From positions 2,484,786 through 2,548,785 of the forward strand of contig JACAXG010000079.1 of NCBI GenBank assembly GCA_018881555.1: 64,000 nt of DNA, given 5' to 3'. A program made the position numbers and the translations under genes. This DNA is from Amblyornis subalaris. Taxonomy: Eukaryota > Chordata > Aves > Passeriformes > Ptilonorhynchidae. Below are positions 1 through 13,863 of the stretch, piece after piece. A model generated the notes under the pieces. That model was given only the letters and a program-made list of their open reading frames with translations. It did not search any database and was not told where the DNA came from. Every line of letters begins with the position of its first letter. Position 1 is the stretch's first letter.

Positions 1-3000
1 TCAAGTTGAGTCATGCATTAATGTTCTCAAAGTAACAACCACAAAAAGTCCCTGCTAGCCTTTGTCTTTTTTTAAATTTTGTTTGGGTAGATACCCAACT
101 AGCTAACCAAGAAAGGTAGTTTTATGGTAGTTTTTGTGGCCTCATAGCCTTTTTTTTGCACTTGCACTTTTGCTCTGATGTCATGAGCAGTACAATGCCA
201 GCATGGTCAAAAGTATGGTCATGTCCTTGAAAACTTTTGAAATCACTTATGCATTCCTTAAATCATGACAGACACACATGCATGCACACATTCATGAGGG
301 TAAGGACTTTGCTAGTTTGGTAGGAGTCACTGAAATGATGCTTGTTATTAACTAAAAGCTTAAAATGCACCTAGCAGTAATAATCACTGCTGGACTTTCA
401 GCTGCATTTTTTTGTGCATCGTTTGTATTGACATGCCTCCTCCTTTTTTTTGCCACAAAAGTAGCAAACCACTCCTTTCTAATGTGAAGAGAAGGCAGAG
501 CATTAATTGTGTGAATGGAACGTGGGGATAACAATTACAATGATTCCCAGGATGCTTTTAGTGATCCTGAAAGCTGAGCATCAAAGCATTTCCCTTTGTT
601 TCACATTCTCACAAAGCAAATCCGTAGAGGTACTTGATGAATGTAACATTTTTCACCTTTTTCTGCTGCAAGGAGTGTTCTGGCTTCCTGCTATTGTCCC
701 TGTTCTCCATTTTTGTCCCCATGCCTGGTGCGTGTCTGTGCCACTGATTGCTTTTGTTGGCGGGTCACATGTGCTGCGTGTTACCACACAACTCCTTGCC
801 CTTGAGGGAACCCTTTAACTCCACTTTCTCCTCTGATAGTACGGCACTGTGCCAGCAGCTCCTCACTTTTCATACTTAAACCACCTAAATTGTGTAAGAG
901 GCACAATATCGGTTGCCACTGCTTTGGAGAGTTCTTTGTGGTGGCTTTTAGTATAGGAGAGCACAACCTGGATGTGACAGAAAAGGCAGGTTTCAGAGCT
1001 GTTTTCCGAAGCAATCATTACCAGTCCGACCAGCTGCACCAGGTCGATGAGTAAACTATCCACTCCTCTCTGTGCCTGTCATGGCAAAAATATACTGGTA
1101 TGCAGCTGATCCCAGTAGTATTGCTACTTTCACCCAAATTCTAGTAGTTGGGTTTTTAACCAAGCGTTAACTTTGGAGGTCTCCAGTGATGGTGGCATTA
1201 CAAGGAGAGATTTCTGTAGATGTAAATCCTACCCCAAATTCCTCAGAGGCAGGGAGAGCCCAGCTTCCTAATCTCTTCCTTTCCAGTTCAAGAGAAGGTG
1301 GTTAGAAATTACTCAGAAGTTGTGAAACTGTACACCAAATATGACCCCATCTGCTGAAGAGCAGAGGATTCGGGAAACCGGTGTCAGTGGTTAGAGCCAC
1401 TCAGTGGGAAAAGGTTTGCAAGAAAAAAAAAAGGAAAAAAAGAATGATCCCTATTTATCTCCTCCACAACTGACCGAGCAGCTATATATTGTCTTTAGGG
1501 GCCATACACAATCAGGATGGCAGGAGCAAGCTCAGCAGTTTCAGAGTTAAAAGCCTCATGGACAAGCAGGGGCTTTGCTGGTAGAAGATGTAACATTTGT
1601 GCTTCCTTAGGCCTGCTTCTTCACTATTCTTCACTATCTGTTCTTTCACTGCTTGTAGTGTTGAGGTATTCAGTGACAAATAGATGAAAGTTGCAATTTG
1701 TGAGCTTTTTCTGCCTCTATGCATGGTGAACTTGAAATTACTCCTAAAGCAGACCCAGGAAAATGCATGTTAGTTCATCCCAATTGGATAATAAATGTAT
1801 CTGCTGGTTCCTGCGCATGCAGTGGAATATTAGAAAACTGAAGTGTTTTCCTGTGTTTACCCATGGCTGTTTATCTTTGGGTATGCTTCCCCTACATGTC
1901 ACTATGGTCTTGCTTTGAAGTCTTGGACTAAAACTAGTACTGCACTGACTTCCAAAGGCTTTGTGTACATTAAAACGTTGCTAATGATGCCAAATACCAC
2001 TAGTAAATGCTGGATTTCACAATGTAGCAGAGATGGGCTGAAACAGGTTTCCATTCAAATCTATCATTCAGATGTGTCCTTAGGAAGCAGGAGAAGCTTT
2101 TAATTTGAAAAACCAAGGCAAACCTTTTCCATGAGCTTATACAAGTCAGAGACCAAATGTCTGACTTCAGTTTGCTCTTAGGAATCTGCAGGTTCTGGTG
2201 CTAGTGAAGCTGAAGACCTGCATTATGTAGCTCTCATCACACTTTCCAACAGATTTCTCTTAATATATGAGCTTCCTTAAATATCCTAATATCAGACAAA
2301 AGAGCCATTGCTCAATAATGTCAGAGAATGAGATGGGGATTAGTATTATTTTGTCAGTCTTCTATATGCCTGGATAAGAATTTTATTTCCAGTAAAGTTT
2401 TGAAATTCATTTGCAAGGCAGAATTAACTTAGACAAAGAAAGTTGAACTGTACATTTTCCTGCCTACTAACTCAACCCTGCACATCTCCAGTGCAACAGA
2501 AATTTTTAATTGGACCTATTTTTAATTTCACTTCTTCTTTTTTCATAGATACGGCATCTGCTAAAGGAGTTGTGCTTGTGGCTACCTGTATTTTTAATGG
2601 TTTTAGATTCTCATTGTGTTTAAACACACTGCCTGGATTCAGCCAGGAGAGGAGGAAAGGGAAAGAAGAGAAGCAGCTGGGCAGAGAGGGAAGCAAAGAC
2701 TGTCGGTGCTTCTGCCTTGCTCATCATAGTCAAAAAAGGGGTGAAAGAAAGATCTTCTCCTCCTTTAGGCTGTGGTTCCAAGGACACTTCTGTTGGTGAC
2801 TTGCGCTGATGCAGGCAGCTCCCTCCGTCTCTTAGATACTCATTTCCACAACCATACAGTTCCATCAGTTATGCCTGCAAACTTGAAATTTTCTGTGAGG
2901 GCTGGAAACTAGTACCAGAAACTTTTTAAAAAGTGGGATAAAATGCTTATGTTTGCAGTGCTGCTGAAAAAAAGACCTGTAGAACCACAGGCTTACAATG

Positions 3001-4398
3001 GTTCTGGGGCAGCTGTGAGACCCTGGTGTGTTTTTTATCTCAAACTTCTTGCTCCGTGGAAGGTGGACAGATGGTGAGGGTTTATCTCTAACAAGGCAAA
3101 CATTTGGCTACCTCTTCTGTAGGATTTTCTGACTGCTTTCTGACTGCTTGTGTTCTCAGGAACACAAATATGGAAATTTGAAGCCCAAAACAAGTCTTAC
3201 ACACAACACTCAGAATTGCTCAAATGCTTGGTACTTTACAGCTCATAAAAATCTGGCCAGTTTGTGCACATAATTAAGGCTTGAATAATAATTAAGTTTT
3301 TGAAAATAATCTAAGTCAAAATTCAGGAATATTCGGTTAGATTTATTCTATGACAGAATTTCACCACATTGGAATCACGTATCAGCCCTGTAATCAAGGA
3401 TAGATTGTTATGATACTATTTAATGTACTGTTATGCCGGTTGAGCCAAAGTGCTTCCACACATCACTCATTTAGCAAAGCTCCCACTAACTGCATGTGAC
3501 CAGGAGAGATACCTTGAGACAGGGAAGGATTCTCATGTCGCTATGTGCATTTGATTCTCATCTCTCTATGTACATTTGATGTGTCTTCTACACATTCTGT
3601 TTTCTAAAATGGCCTCACCTGCATGTGACCACGTCATGTGGCTTAGCAGGAGAATCCATGCAGCCTCTTTGATGGGCTGTAATGTACAACAGGGGCAATG
3701 CTGGGGTGGGGTTGTGGAGTTTCCCCCAGAACTCAGCTTCATTTATCTTCTCGATGGTGTCCCCTTCTCTGCCAGGACATCTCCGCTGGTAAGCAGCAGC
3801 GGCTGAACTGCCAAAGCTGAATGACAGCTGCTGCCCAAACTGGAATCAAACCAACAATTTCAGGGAAAACATCCTGTTCTGAGCAATCAGGTTCCAAAGT
3901 TCAGGAAGAATTATCTGTGAGACCTTCACACTGAGGCATATGACAATTTTTGGGTTACCAACATGGTTTTCTGCAATTCAAAACTTCCAAAGCCTTCCAT
4001 TTTATGGATTACCTGATTTACTACATATGGGGAGGGGAGGCACAAAATTTCTGAACCTATGTTTCCTGGCAGTGGTAGAGTTGGCATGTATTCTTTTTCC
4101 ATTAAACTACATCGTTAGCTTTATATATCTTCTCAAATTTTGTATAGGATGTTGCAGGATTTGTTAAAAGGCCTTTGCTACTCCTGCTAGATCTGTGAAT
4201 CCATACTAGAGCCGAGTTTGAATAGCTCGCTTGTCTGTGTCCACAATCTATCTTTCAACAACCAGCACAAAAGAAAAAATCCAAGTAATGCTGCTGGTTA
4301 GAAGTTTCCCCTGTTGTTCATCAAAAATAAGCACATCGTTAGCTTAAAGCCAGCTGAGAGTTTTGAGGACAGTGGATACAGCCTGCAAAGCCCTGGTT
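1..4398. other. Noncoding stretch, no gene recognised
   Basis: Mostly AT-rich DNA with stop codons dense in all frames. The longest open frame (2,443-2,799, + strand, 118 codons) has no recognisable domain and competes with open frames on the other strand, so it is not called. The only structure seen is two small tandem duplications: a perfect 11-bp doublet at 3,126-3,147 and a 25-bp doublet at 3,529-3,578. Intron or intergenic origin cannot be decided. Confidence 0.6.
3529..3578. repeat. Two-copy 25-bp tandem duplication
   Basis: Units 3,529-3,553 and 3,554-3,578 are head to tail and match at 22 of 25 positions by direct reading. Both begin ATTCTCAT and end CATTTG. The three differences show that the duplication is not recent or has drifted. 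Confidence 0.85.
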
Positions 4399-4456
4399 AA
4401 AAAAAAAAAAAAAAGTAAAAAAGTAAAAAAAAAAAGAAAAAAGTAAAAAAAAAAAA
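4399..4456 (+). repeat. A-rich simple repeat, (A)n with GT interruptions
   Basis: This is a 58-base tract of A runs broken by short GT or G interruptions. It could be the decayed poly(A) tail of a retroposed sequence, but no recognisable element body lies on its 5' side, so it is called simple sequence only. Confidence 0.85.
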
Positions 4457-7400
4457 GGTGTAAATGTAATTTTTACAGATGTCAGAATGAATTTAAGAAA
4501 GGTGCCCTAGGTCCTGTGCACCTTATGTTTTTCTTCCACTGGAGCTTCCCCACATACTTTACAAATGCTTGCTTTAGCTGATGAATTTAAGACTATTATT
4601 CAATACAATTATCTGTTTGCAAACACTAGAAAGGAATGATTTTCTCCAATGAAAGGGGTTTTTTTGCATAGCTGTGTTTCCATTCTTTGATGTGGGTGAG
4701 GTGATCTGTACTTCGTTAGTGTTTCACTGTGCTTTAAAAAATGTTGAAAAAAAAGAAATAAAAATCTTCTAGACTTCCTATATGTTAGATCCCTTTTATT
4801 CCCTTGCAAGATGCCAAGAACATAAACAAAAGCCTGTCTATCTATGAAGCGAGGTCTCAGGCTAAAGAGAGTCTCACTGAGCTTTTATTCACCTGTTTGG
4901 TTTGTCTAAAGCCTTTCATGCGAGTCATATTTCTGAATTCTGTTGTTTGTGTTTTATGGGAATGGCAAGCTGGTTGTACTGGGTATGCAGAATGCCTGCA
5001 GGTAAAAAAATGACAAGTAAGCATTTTAAAGGCTTTTGTAAAGGAACTACTTTGAGATCTAGCCCTAGCTGACCGAAATCCTTTGCATTTGGGGCTTGAG
5101 GCTTGGTGTGTCTTGTGCTGTTCCTGCAGTGTTTGGGAAGGCACAAAGGCTGGACTTCCCTCTGTTCCACCCTTGCTCCCAGGGATTAGCATTTAGCAGC
5201 AGTGACTAACCACAGAGGTCCTGCAGAGAAGCCGAACCCGGTAGCACAATTTGCATTTAGAGCACAACACCTGCTATGGCAAAGGAGCGCAGCCCTCTTG
5301 GTTTCAATTGCCATGTCACCCAAATGAGTTATGTCACTATTATGTGATACAACTCATGAAGAAGATAAGGTTATTTCCCTGTAACCTGAAGTCTGTGAGT
5401 TCTGTTGTTTCTGCACAGCACTATTAAGTCCAACTTGATAGACTTGCCTTAAATAGCCATGCAGGTAGCCATTTTGAACAGTTTTCTGTTCGACACAAAG
5501 GGTTTAAATTTGAAGGTGTTCTCTGGCCTCAGCATTACTTTGTCAGAGTTCATATTCCTCTAAAGAACTCATATGCAAAGGCAGCTGCTGCTTCTGAGCA
5601 GCTCTGCATTGCCATCAAGCTAATACACCAGTGCTGATACCCATTCTCAAAACCAGATGGGGTCAGGGACAGGAAAAGAGAGCTTTTAACTCTGTATCTG
5701 CCTCTACCAGTTCTTCCCAGACAGCTTTGTCCAGCTCAGAGCAGGAAAATAGGAGGTCTGTCTTACCGTTTCATACAGCCACATGATGGACTTCATGGGA
5801 TGACAGTGGTTACTTGGAGAACTTGGGAGCTTGGCTGTGACCCAAAAGGTCTAACCTGACTGGAGATAAGGTGCTGGGCTCCCAGGGTTGGCGAGAGACC
5901 AGAGTGTGGTAAAAGCTCAATTGCCCAATCAGGCTGAAGGGGTAGGAGGCCTGCTTGCTCTGGTGGAGAGAGGAGAAAATGTCTAGGCTGTGCCAGCCAT
6001 TGCCCCTTCACCAGGGTGGGTTTGAGCATGAGCTTTGCTTGGTGTGCCTCTTTTGGAAGAAGAGGATTCTCAGGCTTTTATTTTCCTCCTAAAGCCATGC
6101 TTTGCTCTTTCATTTGATTTTACTAGTTGCTGTTTGTATTGCTTTTTTGAAACTCAATAGTTCTGTCAGAAGTTTTACATCCCAATAGAAGTGTGATTTG
6201 TGTTTCCTAGTAAGTGTTTGGTGAGCAGTGTGGGAAAGAACATAAGAATTTTCACACAGACAGCTGTTTTCTGGGTTTTCCTGATATTGGTAATGGCTGG
6301 GGTTTGGCCCATTGTTTCGAAACCCCAGGCTGGGACGCACCAAAGGAAATCTTAGCAGAAGGTTTTTTCCAGAATGCATTTTTCTATAGGTAACACAAAT
6401 GAGGTCAGCTTCCAGACATGAGGTTTGTACAAGGAGAAGACAACCAACCCAGCTGAGAAGTTTGCACCAGAGATGTCAAGTTCAGCTGGAAGGAGTTTAT
6501 ATCTGGACATTTTCAGTCTGCTGAAACTCAGGAAGACAATTTCCCATGCAAAGCATTTGAGACTCTTAGCCTCAGACCATACTGCTGGATCTTGATATTT
6601 TTCAGGACATCTGAAACTCCTTGGGGTTGGAAAATATACCTGCAAATTGTATGCAGTCATGTTTGACTGTGCTGGGGTTTCAGTTCTTGTAGCAGCCACA
6701 CATACAAGCAAAGTATGACTGGTACCAGTGCTGCACGCTGGAGTTCAACTGGTGCACGTCTTCTGCCAGACCTCACAGTTAAATGTATGTCTAACTATTT
6801 AAGTCGCTATGACAGTGTCTTTAAATATAGGGTGGCATTATATAAATGAACAACTTTACTCAGCAGTTTTCTGCAAATAATAGCCACTTTATTAAAAAAA
6901 TTCCAGATCAGCTTACAGCTTAACCCCAGTCATTGACAACCATTTTTAACAACAAACCTCTACTTTTCAGGGAGCAGGACTTGTGCAAATTATTGAAAGA
7001 TCAAGCTTGTGGCTGACATACTTTTTAAAGATCTTTAAAATTAGATACCTCAGATATCCTCGCAGACTGACAACAGTTCTTTCACATTAGGAAGGCATCA
7101 TTTGTTGAGTGGCAGAGCCTCTGACCAAGGTCTTTTGTAGCAGTTGAAGGATTTCTTCACCAGCATAGCTTCTAACAGTGGTATCTAAGGAAAATAGTGT
7201 ATTGATAGTACGTGATCTAAGAGAGAGCAAAAAATTATTTTGCCAGTCTAATTGCCAAGCCACTGGCTTTTTCTTGCACAGGCTGAGTTGTTAATTTTGC
7301 ACATCTTACAAAATAGCCAAGTTGGCAAGAGCTTTATTCGCTATCTGTGCCTGTGCTTACTTAACTGATAGAGTAGAAGCATCAGAAAACTCTGCAAATC

Positions 7401-10400
7401 TGAAAAAATAAAGCAAAACAAAGTGATTCAGGTGCGATTCAAAATATGTAATAGCACGCCCCATTCCTTTCGCCAGTGTGTCTTCCCTCAGTCAGTCTTT
7501 GCTACAAGCATTTGCAAGGAACATGCAGGTAATTGGTCCTCATTTTCTCATGAAAGCAAATAGCTTGGCTGAAGGAGACTGTAGGATGGCTGGTTTTGGG
7601 GAATTCAAATATAAAAGGTCTTTTAATCCTTCTGCAGGGGCTGCATTAGCAGCATGACTGTGGCTTAGCCAGCCTTGGGAGACCTGCGTCCCCTCTATGC
7701 TTCCAAGCCCGGGGTGGCTGCCCCTGTGCAGAGAGGTTCAAAGCAGAGGTCCCACAGGCATCACTGGTACAGGTGCTCATCTGTCACTCAGCCGCAATGA
7801 CAGATGAAGAAAAGCCTGAAGATTGCTTTTCCTCAATCTTCCAAAGGGATTTTTTTGGCAGGTCTGGTTATTTCATCCAGACATTAAATAGCTTTGTTTA
7901 TCATCTTCCCATCACTGCTGAAAGCTCTGAATGCTCCTGTGTGTCAAAAAACAGCTTTGCCTTAGACCTCAGATAATTAAAATCAAATAGAAATCATTAC
8001 AACTTTTTTTAAAAAAGCTTAAAATCTGTGAGCGGAAGATAAGCTGGAGATTTATTAATTTTTTTAAAAATGGCTTCTCCACTTGACAGGTGTTTAGAAA
8101 GCTTCTGTGTTTATACAGGTACCTACAATCTGTCCATCTCTTCATTTCTTCACCAAGAATTGATGTTAATAAATGGAGAAGACATTCATTTCTTCACACA
8201 CAAAGACTCACGTTGCCATATGGTTGCAGCATTAACAGGGGCAATTTTTTCTGGCTTCACAAAACAAAGCCAGCCATCCATATTAGCTTAGAAACCTGGC
8301 TGCACTTCATGCTCTTTCTTTTTTCCAGAAAAGGCTCATTCCTGGAAACATCTTGTTCTTGGGATAATGGCCATTTTTGGCTGCTTTTCTTTGATGGTCT
8401 TAGGTTTAGCAGGTTGCTAGTGCTACTGTGTACCAGGCATTCCCCAGGGACTCTGCAGTGGGTGCGTTGTTGGTAGCTGCAGAGGCTTGAATCCATCATT
8501 TTCTTCTGAAATTGTCAGAAGCAAAATATATTGCTCTTCTTTCAGTTTTTCCTCTTGAAGTCTATGCAAAATTAGAAGCGAATTCACAAATGTAGCTCTT
8601 CCATAAGAGACAACAAAAACCTCTTTTGAGAAGAACTTGAAACCATGTTGATATTGCTGTATTTAATCCCTCAAACCACTTTTGCTAACTAATAAGTAAT
8701 TTTAAGAAAGTTTACTTCAAAACTTAGGTACTAGGTTATTACAGTGCCTGCATACATCAGGCTTATATGCAACAGCTAAAATATATTTTCAATTATACTC
8801 TGTAGTGAGTGTATCAGGCTGGTGATGTAACATTAGGTCTCATGTAACATAGATCTCCTAAACCTTATGGACATAATCTTCCATTTTGCTTATAAATCAA
8901 TAATAACGGTGAGTTTGACTTTTAATTTTCTATGTTCTTCTGGTTTAGAACTAGGACAGCAGATAAATGTACAAGTACCTAAAGGAATCCTAGTTCCTTC
9001 TCAGGCTGTCTCTTTTCATAAAGGATTGCATATGGTGACAAAATACATGCTGTGACCTTCTTTCTGCATTTCTTATTGATAAGGTTTCTAGAGATACACT
9101 CCAAAGATACATTTCTTGTTTAGAAAGAACAATTTTATTCAAAGAGCAAATAATGACTCTGAATATTTGCTTATTCCAAAAATGTACTTTTTCACATGGG
9201 ATAACAGGACCAGTCTGCTCCTCTATAGCTGCAGCAAAGTAACCTTTTTTGCTGTTAAATTGTTAAATCTTCTCTCTGCAAGAGTGCAGTCTGTACAAAG
9301 TTTGCCATCAGAGAATTGCACAGGGAGTGAAGACAGAGAAGGGTTGTACCGTGGGTGACACTTCTTCCCACGTAACAAGTGCAATCCAATGCCCAGGAGC
9401 AATTCTGGTAGTTAAGGACTTCGAGGTCCCCTCCACTCCCAGTGCAACCCCCAAATCCTGGCTCTCCTACTCACACCCAGCTGTGGCTGTGTCTCTGGCC
9501 TGGGCAGCACAGTTTGACAGCCAGGGGTTTCTAAGTATCCTAAGGAAGCTAAAAGAAAAATATTTCCAGAATAGCACAGTGGAATGATTCACAGACACAC
9601 AGCTCCAGTACATCACCAGCTGTCCCAAGTGATGCCCATGTCTCCTACATTTAGTATGGGATTCTATGCATTTTCTCCCCCTCCAAACGGGTTAAAAAAA
9701 TGGCCAGTACAGGACAAATATTAAATCATCTCTCTAACTACTTCTGGAAAGCCAAACTCCTCCTCTGACACTTTAAAGCTTTAGCTCCAGCTGTGTCTTG
9801 GCATATCACCTCTGTCCTGGTTTGCCTGCATCCTCCCTGGGTATATTCTCACCATTAACTACAGGTTATCCCCAAAACACACTGGTGCAGCACCCCATGT
9901 GTGAGCTGCAGCTCAACAGCCTCCTGCCTCCCCTCCATTTTTGCTTCTGGTCTCCACTGGGGATGATTCCAGTTCTGCTTATCCCGGGAATTCAACACTG
10001 TCTGCTGTCTAGTAGCTATGAGTTTCCTGAGATTACTCTCAGCTGTGGGAATTGTCCCAAAACATCTCTGCTGTTGCGACTGCCTTAGCCAGCGTCTCTT
10101 TGAAATGCAGGCTCCAGGTGATTGACTTCCAAGTAAGAGGAGCTGAATGGGTTTAGACAGATTAACATTCTAGCAGTAAGTGGCAGTCATTCCAAGGAGC
10201 TAAATCAAATTCTCAAGTGCTCATTAGCAACAGGGGAAAAAAAAAAGTAGGTAAAAAAAAAAGTAAGGAACAAACCCCTAGTTTGAGAACATAAAAAAGA
10301 ATGAGCACATAATGGAGAGACTTGGTGGAAGCTCTTTTTTCGTTAGAGTTTTTCATTGATGGCCGTCTCCCTAAAACACCAGGTCATGGAGTGCTGCTGC

Positions 10401-12676
10401 ATGGCATTTGCTTGTAACACAAAATACGAAGGTGCAGTTGAACCAGGCTTACTTCAAGTTCAGAATCAGCCCAGTAAAGTTTGTCTGGCAGGATGTGCGT
10501 TAGCAATGCTGCACTTCAGTGGCAGGGGGAAAACTACAGCAGCTGCCATTTGCTGTCCAGTCTTGGACGGACTGCTCTGCGCCCTGAAAAACAAAATACA
10601 AGTCTGCTGTGATGAGTTCAGTCGGGTCATCCAGGGCACTTCGTGTGCTCATGATAATTTGTCTGTTTGGAGTGTCCTAATAGGACACAATTGCATCAGT
10701 CGTTGTGAGGGGGAGGTAAGGAGGACGTTCACCACTTAGCAATCCAGACAAGAAATACCGCTCTGTCTCGGTGCGTGCGGGGACACAGGCTTCACCACAG
10801 GTTCTGAAAGGTGCACTGACACTGGCCACTGCCAAAAAACATGCTGAAGAGGATGGAACAAGGTGGCCGTGCAGCAGCCACCCCCTGCACGGCCATTCTG
10901 CGTGCCCCTCCTGTGGCAGCATGGTTCCCCTGCCCTCCACTGCTCCCCTCCCCAGGCACCCACCACTCCTTCCCCTCCCAGTGTTGTCCTTGTGCAGGCT
11001 TAGGAACAGGGTGAATCGTAGGTCTGAATCTTACTAGTCAGTGGAGTAGTTTACATTAATACAAAATATTTACAGTTTTTTCTCAAGCTTGTTTTCCTAG
11101 AGTTCTAAAAATCATGCAAACAGATTTTTGCCGTTTGGGCAATTGCGCTGCAGAACTTCACCTGTTCTCACTAAAAGCATAATAAAAGGCATAAATAGGG
11201 AAGATTTGGAATTATTAACAACTTGTCCCATTAAAAGTAAAATCAGCTCTACCTGAGTTCAGAGTGAAGTCCCCATTTACATTTTACATTTCAGAAACAA
11301 CAGAGGCAAATCGTGCCCCAGGTTCCCCTTGCTGCTTGATTTACTCAGAGAAATATTTTCACTGCTGTTTCACACAGCACTAATGAGTTTAAAACCCAGT
11401 GGTTTCACAGCAGCTGAGTGGCGGTGAGAGCACAACCCTGAGCTGTACTCGGCTACAGACTCGCCTGCAGGAAATGAGGAAAACCCAAGAGCACTCTGCA
11501 GGCTTGAATGCTTGAAGAAAAGTTGTCTAAGGGTTTGGTTTAAATCAGGCACCCACACCTGGCTTTCTACATATCAGAGTTCCTGATGCCAGCCCTCCCA
11601 GGTTCTGCTTGGCTGCTGGCTCGTGCTGCTCCATTCCCTGCACCCTCCACCTGCTCTGCACAGTGGTGTTTTGCCTAAGTGAAGCTCACCCTTGGCACAG
11701 GAACATGATGGAAAGTGCCTGGGTGTTCTTGCAACAGAGTCAGCATGAAGCCTGGAGACAGTTGAATACATTCCTTTGACCAGCACCCACATTTTTCAAT
11801 GCCTTTTAGAAAGCAGCTTTCACTGAAAAAAGAAACAGCAGTGAAGAGATCAAGACGTCAGGAAATGCTTTTGCTGACTTGGTGTGAAGAAAATATTTTT
11901 CTTATCCAAAGTGGCAGAAGAGCTGAATAAGTCACTTGACCTTCCTTCCTTTCCTCTCCTCACCCTCTAGGCCTTCTGCTGCTGCAAAGGACATTTCTTC
12001 AGCCATTTGCCATCCTGTCTAGCACATTTATTCATTATTTTTTCCCTTGCATAGTCAGCTCCTTGAACTATTCAAAACACCTCTTGGTGAGGCTCCTACA
12101 TTGCAGCGGTGGGCATGGCAAAGCCTTCTGCTTGGATGCATCACACACAGTGGTTATAGGCTTTTGCAGAAACAGAAATTGAAATGATAGCAAGTGAGTT
12201 TTTTTATGGGATTCTGAAACTCTCTGCTATAGTCTTGATAGTTTACAAGCTGCAAATTTGTGGATCTAAGCCCATTATGCTTGAAAGCACCGCATACTGC
12301 AAAAATTTGTGCAGGAATTTGAGTCATTTTGCTAGGAAGTGTCATGCATAGCTCCCATGATCACTATTACAAAGTATGATCCTAATTAAAAGAAACCCAA
12401 ACCACAAAAAGCACCTTTGTGTTCAGAATCCTGATAGCTTGCTAGTGTAAATTATTATTTCCTTCTCTTCTCCTCTGGATTTCTCTGATCCTCTAAGCCA
12501 ACACAGGTAAGGAACAGAAAGTTGGATCTTTTTCCTATTGTAGCATGCATTAGCACAGTACAGTCCCCGCTGCAAGCACTGTGGGCATAACATGGTCTCC
12601 AGGCTCCTAATTAACAGTGATGATTAATGGCAAAGTATCTGTCAGAAACAGTGTGGGAATAACTGATCATTCCTTT
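4457..12676. other. Noncoding stretch, no gene recognised
   Basis: No exon can be supported here. The longest open frames, 8,090-8,476 (128 codons) and 10,356-10,739 (127 codons), both on the + strand, show no family resemblance. A good TATA-box word, TATAAAAGG, sits at 7,610-7,618 but is followed only by a five-residue reading frame (ATG at about 7,654). The 10,860-11,000 part is C-rich and GC-richer than its surroundings but poor in CpG. The rest is ordinary AT-rich DNA. Confidence 0.6.
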
Positions 12677-12735
12677 AGGAAGGGGGATGGACAGGATGAC
12701 CTCTCAAAGTCTCTTCCAGCACCATGACTCTGTGA
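12677..12735 (+). mobile_element. CR1 LINE, 3' terminal fragment
   Basis: The run GGGGGATGGACAGGATGACC, followed by CTCTTCCAGCACCATGACTCTGTGA, has the layout of the extreme 3' end of avian CR1 elements: the 'ggatgacct...cttccaaccc' block followed by an ATTCTATGA-like terminal repeat. Only about 60 bases survive. CR1 copies are characteristically 5'-truncated during target-primed insertion. The match is from memory of the family consensus. Confidence 0.75.
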
Positions 12736-12739
12736 CAAC

Positions 12740-13755
12740 ATGAAGACAAAAGGCCCCCAGCTTGTTTTTCAAGTAGTCAGCTCTTTGCAGGGCTGCAGCT
12801 AACAGCTAGCAAAAAAACCCCACATCTTTCCATCTGCAAGCAGACCTCATTGATGAGTGAGCAAAATTCTCCTGCCATGTAAAATTTTCAGGAATATTTG
12901 ATAATTTTCTTCCAATTATTGCCACAATTGTACTATGATGCCAGCTGCTAATGGCAGGCTCCCTGTTCAAAATTATGCTTTTTGTGATAGTTGTAATATA
13001 TAGACCTGGAAATGGAGCCTAGATTGCAATAGGTGTCCTGCTGTTGTTAGTTTAAAGCCTTCAACCCAATGAACTTTCTTAGAGGTCAGTCCAACGATGC
13101 ATAGTAAAACTATTCTTTTCTTATCTGTTTCAATGGAAACAGGCCTATATTAGAGAAGAATGGAAACACCATATCTCAGAGATTTAGATTTTTGTAAAGC
13201 CAATGTCATCATTGCTCTTCTGTCTTCCACAAGAAAACCAGGAACAAGAGCACACTTCAATGTAAATTTCAATTTTTAGTAAAGATTCTTGCTTTGAAAG
13301 GGGAAAAATATTTCACCTGGTGAAACTTTTCATGATGCTGAAGTGAACGTAAGTGTAATGGCATGAAACTGATGCCACTGCAGTAACTCGTGTGAATGAA
13401 CAGGTTTGTTCCCAGGTGTTGACCATTCCTCGACAGCTGGGCATTTCCTCCCCTGCTGCCATCAGTAGCACTTCCCTGGTGGCTCAGAGGCTATTTTCAC
13501 TGAGTAAGATGGCTTGACCTGAACTGCATTTTGGGAATGCTTACATGATTCTTCTGTTGGCTCAACTTCAGCTTGTACTAACAAAGTGGTAGCAGATGGA
13601 AGAGAATAGGGTCAGAGCACTCTAGGTTTTGTGTGGTTTCTGTCTCAAACCTTTCCACAAGTGCTCAAAGCCTCATTCTAGTTTTCTCCACTTGCTCCTG
13701 CACACTGGGTAGAATCTATGATTTTTGCTACCTGAAATTTAAAATGGTGAATTTT
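12740..13755. other. Noncoding stretch with one small inverted repeat
   Basis: No gene is seen. At 13,311-13,325 there is an inverted repeat, TTTCACC-T-GGTGAAA, that contains a CACCTG E-box. The remainder is AT-rich and unremarkable up to the microsatellite. Confidence 0.6.
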
Positions 13756-13863
13756 GGGAAAAGGAAGGAAAGGAAGGAAGGAAGGAAGGAAGGAGGGAAG
13801 GAAGGAAGGAAGGAAGGAAGGAAGGAAGGAAGGAAGGAAGGAAGGAAGGAAGGAAGGAAGGAG
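13756..13863 (+). repeat. (AAGG)n polypurine microsatellite
   Basis: There are 108 consecutive purines on the + strand, mostly perfect GGAA/AAGG tetranucleotides, about 25 copies. One variant unit (GGAGGG) sits near 13,793. On either strand it can be translated as monotonous repeats (KEGRKEGR or LPSFLPSF), which explains several spurious open frames across it. A second A-rich tract follows at about 13,900-13,935. Confidence 0.97.

Noticed and set aside
4804..4860. A frame reading AKNINKSLSIYEARSQ, recalling the NINKSLS motif of kinesin motors
   Set aside because: The match is seven residues only, the flanking residues do not continue the kinesin pattern, and no splice signals frame it.
7610..7660. 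TATAAAAGG followed by an ATG about 45 bases later
   Set aside because: The ATG frame stops after four further codons and no donor, CpG cluster or exon follows.
9812..9850. TGTCCTGGTTTGCC, recalling the first bases of some avian retroviral LTRs
   Set aside because: Only about ten bases agree, and no LTR end, polypurine tract or retroviral coding sequence is nearby.
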